Counted from the first letter of the stretch, positions 26,454 through 35,909 are shown. The stretch is 64,000 nucleotides of DNA from Flavobacterium plurextorum (GCF_002217395.1 NZ_MUHD01000016.1:62001-126000); one strand, 5' to 3'. Program-made: numbers and translations. The notes: generated from the sequence alone by a model not told the origin.

Positions 26454-27737
26454 TCATTGTCTGATGAATGGAGGCAATAATTGACTTGAAACTTCTCCAA
26501 ATCCAATTCGTACTTCATTATTTTCACAGAAACCTCTAATAATTACCGTGTCGTTATCTTCAATAAATTTACGTTCAGTACCGTCATTTAACTTAAGAGG
26601 ATTTTTTCCGCCCCAAGTCAACTCTAACATAGAACCAAAACTATCAGGAGTTGGTCCCGAAATAGTTCCTGAACCCATCATATCACCAGAATTAACGCGA
26701 CATCCGTTTGAAGTATGATGTGCTAATTGCTGACTCATTGACCAGTACAAATATTTGAAGTTTGATTTAGAAACGACAGTTTCTTCTTGCTCATCAGGTT
26801 TTATTGAAACTTCTAAATGAATATCAAATGCTTTTTTTCCTTTTGTTTGTAAATAAGGAAGCGGAGTAGGATCCTGCTTAGGTCCTTTTGTTCTAAAAGG
26901 TTCTAAAGCATCCATAGTCACAATCCACGGAGAAATTGAAGTCGCAAAGTTTTTAGCTAAAAATGGCCCAAGTGGCACATATTCCCATTTTTGAATATCA
27001 CGTGCGCTCCAGTCATTTAGTAAAACCATACCAAAAATATAATCTTCGGCTTCATAGGTTGAAATGTTTTCACCCATTACATTCACGTCAGTCGTAATAA
27101 AAGCAGTTTCCAATTCAAAATCAACTAAACGAGACGGTCCGAAAACAGGGTATTTTTCACCTGCCGGTAAAGTTTGTCCCATTGGCCTGTGAACCGGAAT
27201 TCCTGACGGAACAATTGTTGAACTTCTACCGTGGTAACCTACTGGAATATGCAACCAGTTTGGAAGAAGTGCATTCTCAGGATCACGGAACATTTTACCT
27301 ACGTTTGTAGCGTGCTCTCTGCTTGAGTAAAAGTCAGTATAATCACCAATTAAAACTGGAAGCTGCATTTCTACATCATCGATGTTAAAAATAACAATAT
27401 CTCTGTCTTTTGTTGAATCTCTTAGTTGTGGATTGGTTTCGTCGAAAATCTCTGCAATGCGATTTCGAACTAAACGCCATGTTTTTTTTCCATCAGAAAT
27501 AAAATCATTAAGCGTATCTTGTATAAACATATCGTCAGTCAAATCAATTCCTGCGAAATAGTTCAATTGTTGTAAAGCCCCTAAATCTATAGCGTAATCG
27601 CCAATTCTTGTTCCTACAGTCACGATATTTTCTTTAGTAAGAAATACACCGAAAGGAATGTTTTGAATAGGGAAGTCGCTATTTTCTGGTACTTCTAACC
27701 ATGATTTTCTTTTGGTATCGTTGGCGGTTATTGGCAT
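26454..27737 (-). CDS. fahA: fumarylacetoacetase
   Basis: This enzyme cleaves fumarylacetoacetate to fumarate and acetoacetate, the last step of tyrosine catabolism. The 427-residue protein has the N-terminal FAH domain (SDFPIQNIPFGVF) and the C-terminal catalytic domain with DYTDFYSSREHATNVGKMFR, PVGYHGRSSTIVPSG, GMVLLNDWSARDIQKWEYVPLG and SGDMMGSGTISGP, which carry the metal ligands and catalytic residues. The length is normal for the family. It is transcribed divergently from glyA, and each gene has its own -7 box in the 109-base gap. No other tyrosine catabolic gene is in the window. Confidence 0.97.
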   Translation of the reverse strand: MPITANDTKRKSWLEVPENSDFPIQNIPFGVFLTKENIVTVGTRIGDYAIDLGALQQLNYFAGIDLTDDMFIQDTLNDFISDGKKTWRLVRNRIAEIFDETNPQLRDSTKDRDIVIFNIDDVEMQLPVLIGDYTDFYSSREHATNVGKMFRDPENALLPNWLHIPVGYHGRSSTIVPSGIPVHRPMGQTLPAGEKYPVFGPSRLVDFELETAFITTDVNVMGENISTYEAEDYIFGMVLLNDWSARDIQKWEYVPLGPFLAKNFATSISPWIVTMDALEPFRTKGPKQDPTPLPYLQTKGKKAFDIHLEVSIKPDEQEETVVSKSNFKYLYWSMSQQLAHHTSNGCRVNSGDMMGSGTISGPTPDSFGSMLELTWGGKNPLKLNDGTERKFIEDNDTVIIRGFCENNEVRIGFGEVSSQLLPPFIRQ

Positions 27738-27772
27738 GTTGAATGTTAATTATTTGTTGAAAAATTACTTGT

Positions 27773-27803
27773 CAAATATATCATAATCTAACAGTATCAC
27801 AAA
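27773..27803 (-). promoter_or_regulatory. promoter TTTG-N19-TATATTTG of fahA
   Basis: On the minus strand TTTG (27803-27800), a 19-bp spacer and TATATTTG (27780-27773) match the full consensus, 35 bases before the ATG. Confidence 0.75.
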
Positions 27804-27813
27804 CGTTTTTTTG

Positions 27814-27821
27814 TATTTTTG
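27814..27821 (+). promoter_or_regulatory. -7 box TATTTTTG of glyA
   Basis: TATTTTTG fits TAnnTTTG and lies 25 bases before the ATG at 27847; the -33 position holds no TTG. It also rules out the in-frame TTG at 27811 as the start. Confidence 0.5.
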
Positions 27822-27846
27822 CAGGAAATTAACGAAAAACGAAAAA

Positions 27847-29121
27847 ATGCAACGCGACGAACAAATTTTTAATCTTATCCTAGAGGAAAAAGATAGACAA
27901 ATTCACGGATTAGAACTTATCGCTTCAGAAAATTTTGTAAGTGATGAAGTAATGCAAGCAGCAGGGTCTGTTTTAACTAATAAATATGCCGAGGGGTATC
28001 CTGGCAAAAGATACTACGGCGGTTGCGAAGTAGTTGACGTTATTGAGCAAATTGCTATTGACAGAGCAAAAGAATTGTTTGGTGCTGAATATGCAAACGT
28101 ACAGCCTCACTCAGGTTCACAAGCAAATACATCTGTATATCATGCTTGTTTAAATCCTGGTGATACAATTTTAGGATTTGATTTATCTCATGGTGGCCAC
28201 TTAACTCATGGTTCTCCAGTTAACTTTTCTGGTCGTTTGTATCGTCCAGTTTTCTACGGTGTAGATGCTGAAACTGGTCGTTTAGATTATGACAAAATCC
28301 AAGAAATTGCTACAAAAGAACAGCCAAAATTAATTATCGCAGGAGCTTCGGCTTATTCTCGTGATATGGATTTTGCTCGTTTCAGACAAATCGCAGACAG
28401 CGTAGGAGCAATTTTATTTGCTGATATTTCTCACCCTGCAGGTTTAATTGCAAAAGGTTTGATGAATGATCCAATCCCTCATTGTCATATTGTTTCAACA
28501 ACAACTCACAAAACATTACGCGGACCTCGTGGAGGTTTGATCTTAATGGGGAAAGATTTTGAAAACCCACAAGGTTTAAAAACTCCAAAAGGAGAAATCA
28601 GAATGATGTCTTCATTATTAGATTTAGCTGTTTTCCCTGGAAATCAAGGAGGACCTTTAATGCATATTATTGCAGCAAAAGCAGTTGCTTTTGGTGAAGC
28701 TCTTAAAGATGAATTCTTTACATACGCAATGCAATTACAAAAAAATGCAAATGCAATGGCTGATGCTTTCGTAAAAAGAGGTTACAATATTATTTCTGGA
28801 GGTACAGATAATCACATGATGCTTATTGACTTAAGAAATAAAAATATTTCTGGTAAAGAAGCTGAAAATGCATTAGTAAAAGCAGAAATTACTGTAAATA
28901 AAAATATGGTTCCATTTGATGATAAATCACCATTTGTAACTTCTGGAATCCGTGTAGGAACAGCTGCAATCACAACTCGTGGTTTAGTTGAAAAAGACAT
29001 GGAAACTATTGTTGCACTTATTGATAAAGTTCTTACAGATCATACAAATGAAGATGTTATCGAAGAAGTTGCTGAACAAGTAAACGAAATGATGAGCGAA
29101 AGACCAATTTTTGCTTACTAA
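27847..29121 (+). CDS. glyA: serine hydroxymethyltransferase
   Basis: GlyA converts serine and tetrahydrofolate to glycine and methylene-tetrahydrofolate. I start at the ATG at 27847 (MQRDEQIF), giving 424 residues. Family motifs include [35 protein letters not shown] and the PLP lysine in [15 protein letters not shown]. The order and length are typical of bacterial SHMT. The gene is divergent from fahA and lies 124 bases before miaE, a gap filled with repeat text, so co-transcription with miaE is possible. Confidence 0.97.
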   Translation: MQRDEQIFNLILEEKDRQIHGLELIASENFVSDEVMQAAGSVLTNKYAEGYPGKRYYGGCEVVDVIEQIAIDRAKELFGAEYANVQPHSGSQANTSVYHACLNPGDTILGFDLSHGGHLTHGSPVNFSGRLYRPVFYGVDAETGRLDYDKIQEIATKEQPKLIIAGASAYSRDMDFARFRQIADSVGAILFADISHPAGLIAKGLMNDPIPHCHIVSTTTHKTLRGPRGGLILMGKDFENPQGLKTPKGEIRMMSSLLDLAVFPGNQGGPLMHIIAAKAVAFGEALKDEFFTYAMQLQKNANAMADAFVKRGYNIISGGTDNHMMLIDLRNKNISGKEAENALVKAEITVNKNMVPFDDKSPFVTSGIRVGTAAITTRGLVEKDMETIVALIDKVLTDHTNEDVIEEVAEQVNEMMSERPIFAY

Positions 29122-29125
29122 AAAA

Positions 29126-29230
29126 TAGTTTCAAGTTTAAAGTTTCAAGTTTAAAGTTTTGGACTGTTCAAAAGACGGTTTAGAACTTTAAACTTTTTTC
29201 GTTACTAAAAGAACCTGAAACCTGAAACAA
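29126..29230 (+). repeat. GTTTCAAGTTTAAAG-type intergenic repeat
   Basis: AGTTTCAAGTTTAAAG occurs twice in tandem, then its complement-like CTTTAAACTT and ACCTGAAACCTGAAAC close a possible stem. The words are the same as in 2965-3100. Confidence 0.65.
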
Positions 29231-29245
29231 AAAAAACAAAAAACC

Positions 29246-29839
29246 ATGGGCGTACTAAGATTACAATTGCCAACCGACCCTAGATGGGTAAATATTGTTG
29301 AGAAAAATATAGAGGAAATCTTGACAGATCATGCATGGTGCGAGCAAAAAGCAGCAACAAATGCGATTACAATTATCACTAATAATTCAGAACATCAAGA
29401 TTTAGTTCAGGATTTATTGGCTTTAGCCAAAGAAGAAATCGATCATTTTGAACAAGTTCACAATATCATTATTAAAAGAGGATTAAAGCTTGGACGAGAA
29501 CGTAAAGACGATTATGTAAATGAACTTTATTTATATATGAAGAAAAGCGGCGACGGAAGCCGTGTTTCAGGTTTAGTAGAGCGATTATTATTTTCTGCAA
29601 TGATCGAAGCCAGAAGCTGTGAACGTTTCAAAGTGCTTTCTGAAAATATTAAAGATGAAGAACTAGCCGTTTTTTACAGAGAATTAATGGAAAGTGAAGC
29701 AGGTCATTATACAACCTTTATTACTTATGCAAGAAAATACGGAGTTGGAATAGATGTTGAAAAACGCTGGAGAGAATGGTTGGAATTTGAAGAATCAATT
29801 ATTACCAATTACGGAAAAGGTGAAACTATTCACGGGTAG
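29246..29839 (+). CDS. miaE: tRNA 2-methylthio-N6-isopentenyladenosine hydroxylase (MiaE)
   Basis: MiaE is a non-haem di-iron monooxygenase that hydroxylates the ms2i6A37 base of tRNA. The 197-residue helical protein shows ferritin-like di-iron ligands: AKEEIDHFEQVH (ExxH) in the middle, MIEARSCERF, and ESEAGHYTTF near the end. Starts with MGVLRLQLPTDPRW, typical of the Bacteroidota family. It follows glyA on the same strand. Confidence 0.9.
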   Translation: MGVLRLQLPTDPRWVNIVEKNIEEILTDHAWCEQKAATNAITIITNNSEHQDLVQDLLALAKEEIDHFEQVHNIIIKRGLKLGRERKDDYVNELYLYMKKSGDGSRVSGLVERLLFSAMIEARSCERFKVLSENIKDEELAVFYRELMESEAGHYTTFITYARKYGVGIDVEKRWREWLEFEESIITNYGKGETIHG

Positions 29840-29960
29840 ATTTTTTAAGTATTCAGTGTTCAGATTTTAGTGTTCAGTTTCAGTTTTTTTTTAGTTTTTA
29901 CGTTTGTCAGGCTGAGCGAGGTCGAAGCCTATTAAAAGTATAGAAAGAAAAAAACTTTTA

Positions 29961-30001
29961 AATCCGCATTTTCGCGATAGCGAATCAGGTTAATCAGCGT
30001 T
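29961..30001 (+). repeat. solo copy of the GxxExxY-flanking repeat
   Basis: AATCCGCATTTTCGCGATAGCGAAT followed by GGTTAATCAGCGTT shares the core TTCGCGATAGCGAAT (29971-29985) and the AATCCGC and TTAATC/GCG words with the repeats around 6413-6439 and 6900-6926, but there is no gene next to it. The 246-base gap 29840-30085 also has TTCAGTGTTCAG words, GTCAGGCTGAGCGAGGTCGAAGCC (about 29907-29930) and CTAAAATCTAAA words; no gene is visible. Confidence 0.7.
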
Positions 30002-30055
30002 CAGAATTTTAGGATTTTATAATCTAAAATCTAAAGCCTGCAATCTAAAATTCCT

Positions 30056-30063
30056 TATATTTG
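30056..30063 (+). promoter_or_regulatory. -7 box TATATTTG of guaC
   Basis: TATATTTG matches TAnnTTTG, 22 bases before the ATG; no clear -33 TTG. Confidence 0.5.
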
Positions 30064-30085
30064 AGAGTAACCAAAATCTTGAACT

Positions 30086-31126
30086 ATGAGAATAGAAACT
30101 GATCTGAAACTAGGATTTAAAGATGTAATGATTCGCCCGAAAAGGTCTACACTAAAAAGCAGATCTGAAGTCTCTCTCGAACGAAATTTCAAGTTTTTGC
30201 ACAGTACAGCAGATTGGACAGGAATTCCAATTATGGCAGCAAATATGGATACAGTTGGTACTTTTGAAATGGCGCAGGTTTTGGCAAAAGAAAAACTTTT
30301 TACCGCAATTCATAAGCATTATACTTTAGAGGAATGGAATAGTTTTCTAAAAAATGTTACTCCAGATTTCTATAATTATATTGCCATAAGTACAGGAACA
30401 GGAAAAGAAGATTTCGAAAAAATTGGAACAATAGTTACTGCAAACCCGCTCTTAAAATTTATTTGTATTGATGTTGCCAATGGATATTCAGAACATTTTG
30501 CCCAGTTTTTAAAGCAAACACGAAAACAATATTCAGATAAAGTCATTATTGCCGGCAATGTCGTTACAGGCGAAATGGTAGAAGAATTACTTTTGGCTGG
30601 TGCCGATATTGTAAAAGTTGGTATTGGACCAGGTTCTGTTTGTACAACACGAGTGAAAACTGGTGTTGGTTATCCGCAGCTTTCTGCAATTATTGAATGT
30701 GCCGATGCTGCTCATGGTTTAGGCGGACATATTATAAGTGACGGCGGCTGTACAACTCCGGGCGATGTTGCAAAAGCTTTTGGAGCAGGTTCAGATTTTG
30801 TAATGTTAGGCGGAATGCTCGCGGGACATACTGAAAGCGGAGGGGAGCTGATTGAAATAAATGGTGAAAAATTTAAACAATTTTACGGAATGAGCTCAAC
30901 AACTGCAATGGACAAACACGTTGGAGGTGTTGCAGAATATAGAGCAAGCGAAGGAAAAACAGTTCAGGTGCCTTTTAAAGGGAATGTCATTCAAACTGTT
31001 TTGGATATTTTAGGAGGATTACGAAGCACTTGCACTTATGTTGGAGCTCCAAGATTAAAAGAACTTTCTAAGCGAACTACATTTATTAGAGTAAGCGAAC
31101 AGGAAAATCAAGTTTTTACAATTTAA
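30086..31126 (+). CDS. guaC: GMP reductase
   Basis: GuaC deaminates and reduces GMP to IMP with NADPH, linking guanine and adenine nucleotide pools. The 346-residue TIM-barrel protein has the catalytic cysteine at C186 in [15 protein letters not shown], the same number as in E. coli GuaC, and lacks the CBS domains of IMP dehydrogenase. [19 protein letters not shown] and [14 protein letters not shown] follow. The start [14 protein letters not shown] is typical. The GNAT gene begins 20 bases downstream and may be co-transcribed. Confidence 0.95.
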   Translation: MRIETDLKLGFKDVMIRPKRSTLKSRSEVSLERNFKFLHSTADWTGIPIMAANMDTVGTFEMAQVLAKEKLFTAIHKHYTLEEWNSFLKNVTPDFYNYIAISTGTGKEDFEKIGTIVTANPLLKFICIDVANGYSEHFAQFLKQTRKQYSDKVIIAGNVVTGEMVEELLLAGADIVKVGIGPGSVCTTRVKTGVGYPQLSAIIECADAAHGLGGHIISDGGCTTPGDVAKAFGAGSDFVMLGGMLAGHTESGGELIEINGEKFKQFYGMSSTTAMDKHVGGVAEYRASEGKTVQVPFKGNVIQTVLDILGGLRSTCTYVGAPRLKELSKRTTFIRVSEQENQVFTI

Positions 31127-31146
31127 AAGAATTTTCAGAATATAAT

Positions 31147-31644
31147 ATGATTACAATTTCAGACGCAGGAGTAAACGATGTTAAAATAATTCAAGAAATT
31201 ACAAATATCACTTGGCCAATTACGTACGGCAGTATTTTATCTAAAACACAGTTAGACTACATGTTAGGGTTGTTTTATTCAGATAAAACTTTAATCAAAC
31301 AAATAGAAGATAAAGAACAATTGTTTTACTTAATTTTAGATTCAGAATCAACAATAGGATTCATTGGAATTGAGCATAATTACAAAAATGAAGCTGTAAC
31401 TAAAATTCATAAAGTATATCTTTTACCTGAAACTCAAGGAAAAGGGTATGGGAAAATAGTTTTCGATTTAATTGAAAAATTAGCTTTAGAAAATAATTCT
31501 ACTGCGCTTTTATTAAATGTAAACCGTTTCAACACAGCATTGAATTTCTATAAAAAAATCGGTTTCGATGTGAAGGAAGAAGTGGATATCGAAATTGGAA
31601 ATGGTTATTTAATGGAAGATTTTGTGATGGGAAAATCATTGTAA
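31147..31644 (+). CDS. GNAT family N-acetyltransferase
   Basis: A 165-residue GNAT protein with the acetyl-CoA loop in VYLLPETQGKGYGK (Q-x-x-G-x-G) and the C-terminal strand LNVNRFNTALNFYKKIGF. These are typical of small-molecule or N-terminal acetyltransferases; the substrate cannot be inferred. It starts 20 bases after guaC, so it may share that transcript, though no metabolic link is apparent. Confidence 0.85.
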   Translation: MITISDAGVNDVKIIQEITNITWPITYGSILSKTQLDYMLGLFYSDKTLIKQIEDKEQLFYLILDSESTIGFIGIEHNYKNEAVTKIHKVYLLPETQGKGYGKIVFDLIEKLALENNSTALLLNVNRFNTALNFYKKIGFDVKEEVDIEIGNGYLMEDFVMGKSL

Positions 31645-31698
31645 TCTTTGATTAGTTAAATTCAAACTTCAAGTTTTTATTAATTAGAAATACATTGT

Positions 31699-31716
31699 AT
31701 AGATAGATCTATCTAT
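31699..31716. promoter_or_regulatory. TetR operator 1, perfect 18-bp palindrome
   Basis: ATAGATAGATCTATCTAT is fully self-complementary and lies 29-46 bases before the tetR ATG, just upstream of the -7 box TATCTTTG (31724-31731). A 16-of-18 copy precedes the transporter gene, so this is very likely the binding site of the TetR protein encoded between them. Confidence 0.85.
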
Positions 31717-31723
31717 TTTGTTG

Positions 31724-31731
31724 TATCTTTG
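31724..31731 (+). promoter_or_regulatory. -7 box TATCTTTG of the tetR gene
   Basis: It matches TAnnTTTG, 13 bases before the ATG. The palindromic operator covers the place where the -33 contact would be, consistent with autorepression. Confidence 0.55.
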
Positions 31732-31744
31732 AAAAAAAAAGAGA

Positions 31745-32311
31745 ATGGAACAGAAAATCAGCGTAAAAGAAAGAATACTTGAAACGGCCTCTCGTTTGTT
31801 TTATCATCAAGGATATAACAGCACGGGAATTAACCAAATTATTGCTGAAGCAGGTATTGCTATTGGTTCTCTTTATAAGCATTATCAATCAAAGAGCGAT
31901 TTGTTATACCATTATCTTGAACAGCAAGAAATCGAGTATTTTGCTAATCTCGATGACTTTTTAAAAGAGGAGAAAGACCCAATACAAAAATTACTTAAAC
32001 TAATAGATTACCGTATTAAATTGCAAGACGAGTCTAATTGTTCCGGTTGTCATTTTATCAAAGTAAATGCTGAAATTGGACGGGAAGATAAAAAAATAAA
32101 GCAGTTTATCATTTCGCATAAAAAGCGTCAAAGTGATTATATTGATACTCTAATTACTAAAATTAGTGTAGTTAAAAATCTGCCGTTAGAAAAAAATGCA
32201 TTGCAGAATACAATCTTTTTAATGATAGAAGGAGCGGTAGTTTCTGCAAGTATACACGGAAACACTGACGATCTCAAAGCTGTAAAAAACACTTTAAAAC
32301 AGCTACTCTAA
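31745..32311 (+). CDS. TetR/AcrR-family repressor
   Basis: A 188-residue regulator with the TetR N-terminal helix-turn-helix: RILETASRLFYHQGYNSTGINQIIAEAGIAIGSLYKHYQSKSDLL (residues about 9-53). The ligand-binding domain begins near residue 60 and has the pattern CSGCHFIKVNAEIG seen in the YxaF/LmrA-like TetR_C group. It stands directly upstream of an MFS exporter in the same direction, and identical palindromes precede both genes, so it probably represses itself and the pump. The inducer is unknown but should be a pump substrate. Confidence 0.9.
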   Translation: MEQKISVKERILETASRLFYHQGYNSTGINQIIAEAGIAIGSLYKHYQSKSDLLYHYLEQQEIEYFANLDDFLKEEKDPIQKLLKLIDYRIKLQDESNCSGCHFIKVNAEIGREDKKIKQFIISHKKRQSDYIDTLITKISVVKNLPLEKNALQNTIFLMIEGAVVSASIHGNTDDLKAVKNTLKQLL

Positions 32312-32327
32312 TTTTTTTTAACCTTAA

Positions 32328-32345
32328 ATAGATAGATCATTCTAT
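32328..32345. promoter_or_regulatory. TetR operator 2, before the MFS gene
   Basis: ATAGATAGATCATTCTAT matches operator 1 at 16 of 18 positions; the two changes are in one half-site. It ends five bases before the transporter ATG, so bound repressor could block transcription or an internal promoter. Confidence 0.75.
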
Positions 32346-32350
32346 ATATT

Positions 32351-33766
32351 ATGAAAAATAAATATATTTCATTACTTATATTATTACTTGGGCATTTGCT
32401 AACCATTTTGGATATTTTTATTGTTAACATTGCTATTCCGTCAATTCAACGCGGACTTGGTTCCAGTAATGCGAAAATTCAGTTAGTGGTTGCGATGTAT
32501 ATGGTTGGGTTTGCATCTTTTTTAATAATTGGAGGTAAAATGGGGGATTATTACGGAAGAAAAAGAATATTTATTATAGGAATGATTCTATTTATGGTTT
32601 GCTCTGCAGGATGTGGTTTTGCAGGAACTACAGACCAGCTTATTTTACTTAGATTTTTTCAAGGAATAAGTGCGGCTTTAATGTCGTCGCAAGTTTTATC
32701 TTATATACAAGTTCTTTTTACTGATCATAAGGAGCGTACGTACGCAATGGGTTGGTACGGAATTGCAATTGGTATTGGTACTATACTGGGGCAATTTTTA
32801 GGAGGTTTTCTTGTAGAGCTAAAGCCTTTATTTATTGATCATTCTTGGCGTTATATATTTTTAATAAATGTGCCTATTTGTGCTGCAGGTATTTTGCTCG
32901 CTATTCGCTTTCTTAATCATTCTAGAGACTATTCTTCCTTGCAAATGGATTATTTGAGTGCTTGTATATTATGCGCAGGTCTTGCAATGCTGGTTTTTTC
33001 TATGGCTGTAGGATTAGAACAAAGCAGTCAAGCTGTCATTAGTCTGCCTGTGTCAATTATATTAATTCTTATTTTTATTATTAGACAAATAAGAAGAAAA
33101 TCTAAGAAAAAAGAACCTTTATTAAACTTAGAACTTTTTGCCAATAGAAATTTTAATATGGCAGTTTCAGCATCTGCACTTTTTATGTTGATGCTCGATG
33201 CTTATTTTTTTGTACTTGCGATTTTTTTACAAGAAGGAATTCGACTTTCTCCAATGCATGCAGGATATTTTATTGTATTTCAAGGGAGCGGTTTTATTCT
33301 GTCCTCTTTTTTTTCTGCCAAACTAGTACTGCGTTATGGAAAAGTTGTATTGATTATTGGTGCACTGCTGCTTATAGTTGCACTTATTTTACAACTTGTA
33401 CTTTTTTATTGCCAAACATTTGATTTTAGAGGATATTTTGTAATGTTTTTACATGGTGCCGGCGTTGCATTGGTTTTGCCCTCATTTGCTAATATTGCTT
33501 TGAAAGATTTACCTCAAAATCTAATAGGAAATGCTTCAGGAGTTTATTCTACATTGCAGCAATTGTTTGGTGCTTTAGGAATTACTATTACTGGAAGTGT
33601 GTTTTACTATTTAACAAAAGGAAACACAGACTTTCTACATTTTTATAATGCTTTTTTCTATGGTACGCTTATCCATTTATTCTGTTTGACAAGTGTTTTG
33701 TTGATTTTGTTCTTATTGCCAAATTCAGTACTTCCTAAAAAAAAACAGATTAATGTTACTTATTAA
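32351..33766 (+). CDS. MFS drug-efflux transporter, DHA2 (14-segment) type
   Basis: A 471-residue inner-membrane protein with about 14 hydrophobic segments, the DHA2 size. The proton-drug antiporter motifs are visible: LDIFIVNIAIPSIQRGLG in segment 1, motif A as GGKMGDYYGRKRIF, and the segment-5 motif C-like GIAIGIGTILGQFLGGFLV. It should export hydrophobic drugs or dyes. It lies 39 bases after the tetR gene. The gene ends in a four-base overlap with the convergent pentapeptide-repeat gene. Confidence 0.9.
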   Translation: MKNKYISLLILLLGHLLTILDIFIVNIAIPSIQRGLGSSNAKIQLVVAMYMVGFASFLIIGGKMGDYYGRKRIFIIGMILFMVCSAGCGFAGTTDQLILLRFFQGISAALMSSQVLSYIQVLFTDHKERTYAMGWYGIAIGIGTILGQFLGGFLVELKPLFIDHSWRYIFLINVPICAAGILLAIRFLNHSRDYSSLQMDYLSACILCAGLAMLVFSMAVGLEQSSQAVISLPVSIILILIFIIRQIRRKSKKKEPLLNLELFANRNFNMAVSASALFMLMLDAYFFVLAIFLQEGIRLSPMHAGYFIVFQGSGFILSSFFSAKLVLRYGKVVLIIGALLLIVALILQLVLFYCQTFDFRGYFVMFLHGAGVALVLPSFANIALKDLPQNLIGNASGVYSTLQQLFGALGITITGSVFYYLTKGNTDFLHFYNAFFYGTLIHLFCLTSVLLILFLLPNSVLPKKKQINVTY

Positions 33767-34431
33767 CTCACAAGTACATCATGTTTAAACAATAAACCTT
33801 TCAATTCTTTTAAAGCAAAAACGGCTTTCTTAAGCTTCGTTTTTGATGGATCAATTGTATAATTATAACTCGTTCTAAAATCGGCTTTGTTGGCAATAGC
33901 TCTATCAAACTCGGAGCGGTATAAATCGCAATTGTCAAAAATAACATTGGTTAAATCGGCAGCCATAAAATCGACGGCAATTAAACTGCAATTGACAAAT
34001 GGAGTTCCCTTTATTTTTAAAGTATAAAATTTTGAAAAATCCAAAATGCAATCAGTAAAACTGACTTCAAAAATCAGTTTGTCACACATGGCGAAGTTTA
34101 CTTCTTTAATTTCACATCGATTAAAAGAAGCTGTTCTAAAAGCAACATAATTAATCTTTGCTTCATTAAAAATGCAATCGTTAAAAACGCAGTCAATAAA
34201 AGTAACAGCAAGAAAAGTACAGGCAGAAAAGTTACAATTATTAAAAACGCAGCATTCAAAATCTTTAAAATTCAGATCGTCTTTGTCGTAAATAATAGTA
34301 TTAAACTCTTTATCAAGAAAATATTCGCTTTCTTTTTTCAACTCTGTTTTGATAATTGTTTGAGAGTGAAAAGGTAATAATTTAGAATAAAATATTCTAT
34401 GCAAATCGTAAATCATTTTGTTTTCATTCAC
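33763..34431 (-). CDS. pentapeptide-repeat protein, Qnr-like
   Basis: A 222-residue protein whose central part (residues about 50-180) is built of A(D/N)LXX-like pentapeptides such as CVFNNCNFSACTF, CVFNDCIFNEAKI and ADLTNVIFDNCDLYRSEFDRA, which fold as a right-handed quadrilateral helix. The C-terminal tail NYTIDPSKTKLKKAVFALKELKGLLFKHDV resembles the dimerisation end of Qnr/MfpA-like DNA gyrase protectors. Protection of gyrase is an inference. It is convergent with the MFS gene and ends inside it by four bases, so the two transcripts overlap at their 3' ends. Confidence 0.8.
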   Translation of the reverse strand: MNENKMIYDLHRIFYSKLLPFHSQTIIKTELKKESEYFLDKEFNTIIYDKDDLNFKDFECCVFNNCNFSACTFLAVTFIDCVFNDCIFNEAKINYVAFRTASFNRCEIKEVNFAMCDKLIFEVSFTDCILDFSKFYTLKIKGTPFVNCSLIAVDFMAADLTNVIFDNCDLYRSEFDRAIANKADFRTSYNYTIDPSKTKLKKAVFALKELKGLLFKHDVLVS

Positions 34432-34499
34432 ATTTTTAATGCATAATTTGATGTAGCTTTACATTTATTTTTAAGTTAAAAACATAGCAATTTTATTAT

Positions 34500-35909
34500 A
34501 TGGAATCAACAAGAAAGGAACATGATTTTCTGGGAGAGCTGGAAATACCTAATCATTTATACTACGGAATCCAGACTTTTAGAGCGGTAGAGAATTTTAA
34601 TATTACAGGAATTCCTATTTCTAAAGAGCCTTTGTTCATCAAAGCTTTAGGATATGTAAAAAAAGCTGCTGCTTTGGCAAACAAAGACTGCGGTGCATTA
34701 GATCCTAAAATTGCCGAGGCGATTTGTTACGGAAGTGATCAAGTAATTGCTGGTAAATTTAATGACGAATTTGTGAGTGATTTAATTCAAGGCGGTGCAG
34801 GAACATCTGTAAATATGAATGCTAATGAAGTGATTGCAAACATTGGACTTGAATATTTGGGACATAAAAAAGGCGAATACAGCTTTTTACATCCAAATAA
34901 TCATGTAAATTGTTCACAGTCTACAAACGATGCATATCCATCAGCATTTAGAATTGCATTGTTTCTAAAAATGGAAAGTTTCATTAAAACGCTTTCTGGA
35001 TTAGAAATCGCTTTTGCAAAGAAAGGTGAGGAGTTTAAAGAAGTTCTAAAAATGGGAAGAACACAGCTGCAAGATGCTGTACCGATGACTTTAGGGCAGG
35101 AATTTAAAGCATATGCGACTACGATTGGTGAAGATATTCAGCGTTTAAGAAATGCTCAGGAATTATTACTGGAAATCAATATGGGAGCAACTGCAATTGG
35201 AACGAAAGTAAATGCACCTGAAGGTTATCCTGAAATTTGCGTGAAATATCTAGCTGAAGAAGTTGGAATTGCATTAACGCTGTCTCCAGATTTAATCGAA
35301 GCAACGGTTGATACTGGAGCATACGTACAGATTATGGGAACATTAAAACGTTCTGCAGTTAAGATTTCTAAAATCTGTAACGATTTAAGATTATTAAGTT
35401 CAGGGCCGAGAACAGGTTTAAACGAAATTAATCTGCCTGCACGTCAGCCAGGTTCGTCTATAATGCCAGGAAAAGTAAATCCGGTAATTCCAGAAGTAGT
35501 AAACCAAACCTGTTTTTATGTAATTGGTCAGGATTTAACGGTTACGATGGCCGCAGAAGCAGGACAATTGCAATTGAATGTTATGGAGCCTGTAATCGCT
35601 TTTGCAATGTTTACATCGCTTGATTATCTTTCAAATGCAATTCAGACTTTAATTGATAAATGTATCAACGGAATTACGGCAAATGTTGATCACTGTTATA
35701 ATATGGTAATGAACAGCATCGGAATTGTAACACAATTAAATCCAATTATTGGCTACGAAGAAAGCGCAAGTATTGCCGGTGAAGCTTTGAAAACAAATAA
35801 AAGTGTACATCAAATTGCTGTTTTAGAAAGAAAGCTGATAACACAAGAAAAATGGGATGAAATTTATTCATTAGAAAATTTAATTCATCCAAAGTTTATT
35901 ACGAAATAG
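34500..35909 (+). CDS. aspA: aspartate ammonia-lyase
   Basis: AspA converts aspartate to fumarate and ammonia. The 469-residue protein has the superfamily signature GSSIMPGKVNPVIPE, the TVDTGAYVQIMGTLKRSAVKI segment and the N-terminal RKEHDFLGELEIPNHLYYGIQTFRA typical of aspartases (not fumarases, which read differently here). The length fits. It is monocistronic with a strong terminator. The ATG at 34500 has no Shine-Dalgarno. Confidence 0.94.
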   Translation: MESTRKEHDFLGELEIPNHLYYGIQTFRAVENFNITGIPISKEPLFIKALGYVKKAAALANKDCGALDPKIAEAICYGSDQVIAGKFNDEFVSDLIQGGAGTSVNMNANEVIANIGLEYLGHKKGEYSFLHPNNHVNCSQSTNDAYPSAFRIALFLKMESFIKTLSGLEIAFAKKGEEFKEVLKMGRTQLQDAVPMTLGQEFKAYATTIGEDIQRLRNAQELLLEINMGATAIGTKVNAPEGYPEICVKYLAEEVGIALTLSPDLIEATVDTGAYVQIMGTLKRSAVKISKICNDLRLLSSGPRTGLNEINLPARQPGSSIMPGKVNPVIPEVVNQTCFYVIGQDLTVTMAAEAGQLQLNVMEPVIAFAMFTSLDYLSNAIQTLIDKCINGITANVDHCYNMVMNSIGIVTQLNPIIGYEESASIAGEALKTNKSVHQIAVLERKLITQEKWDEIYSLENLIHPKFITK

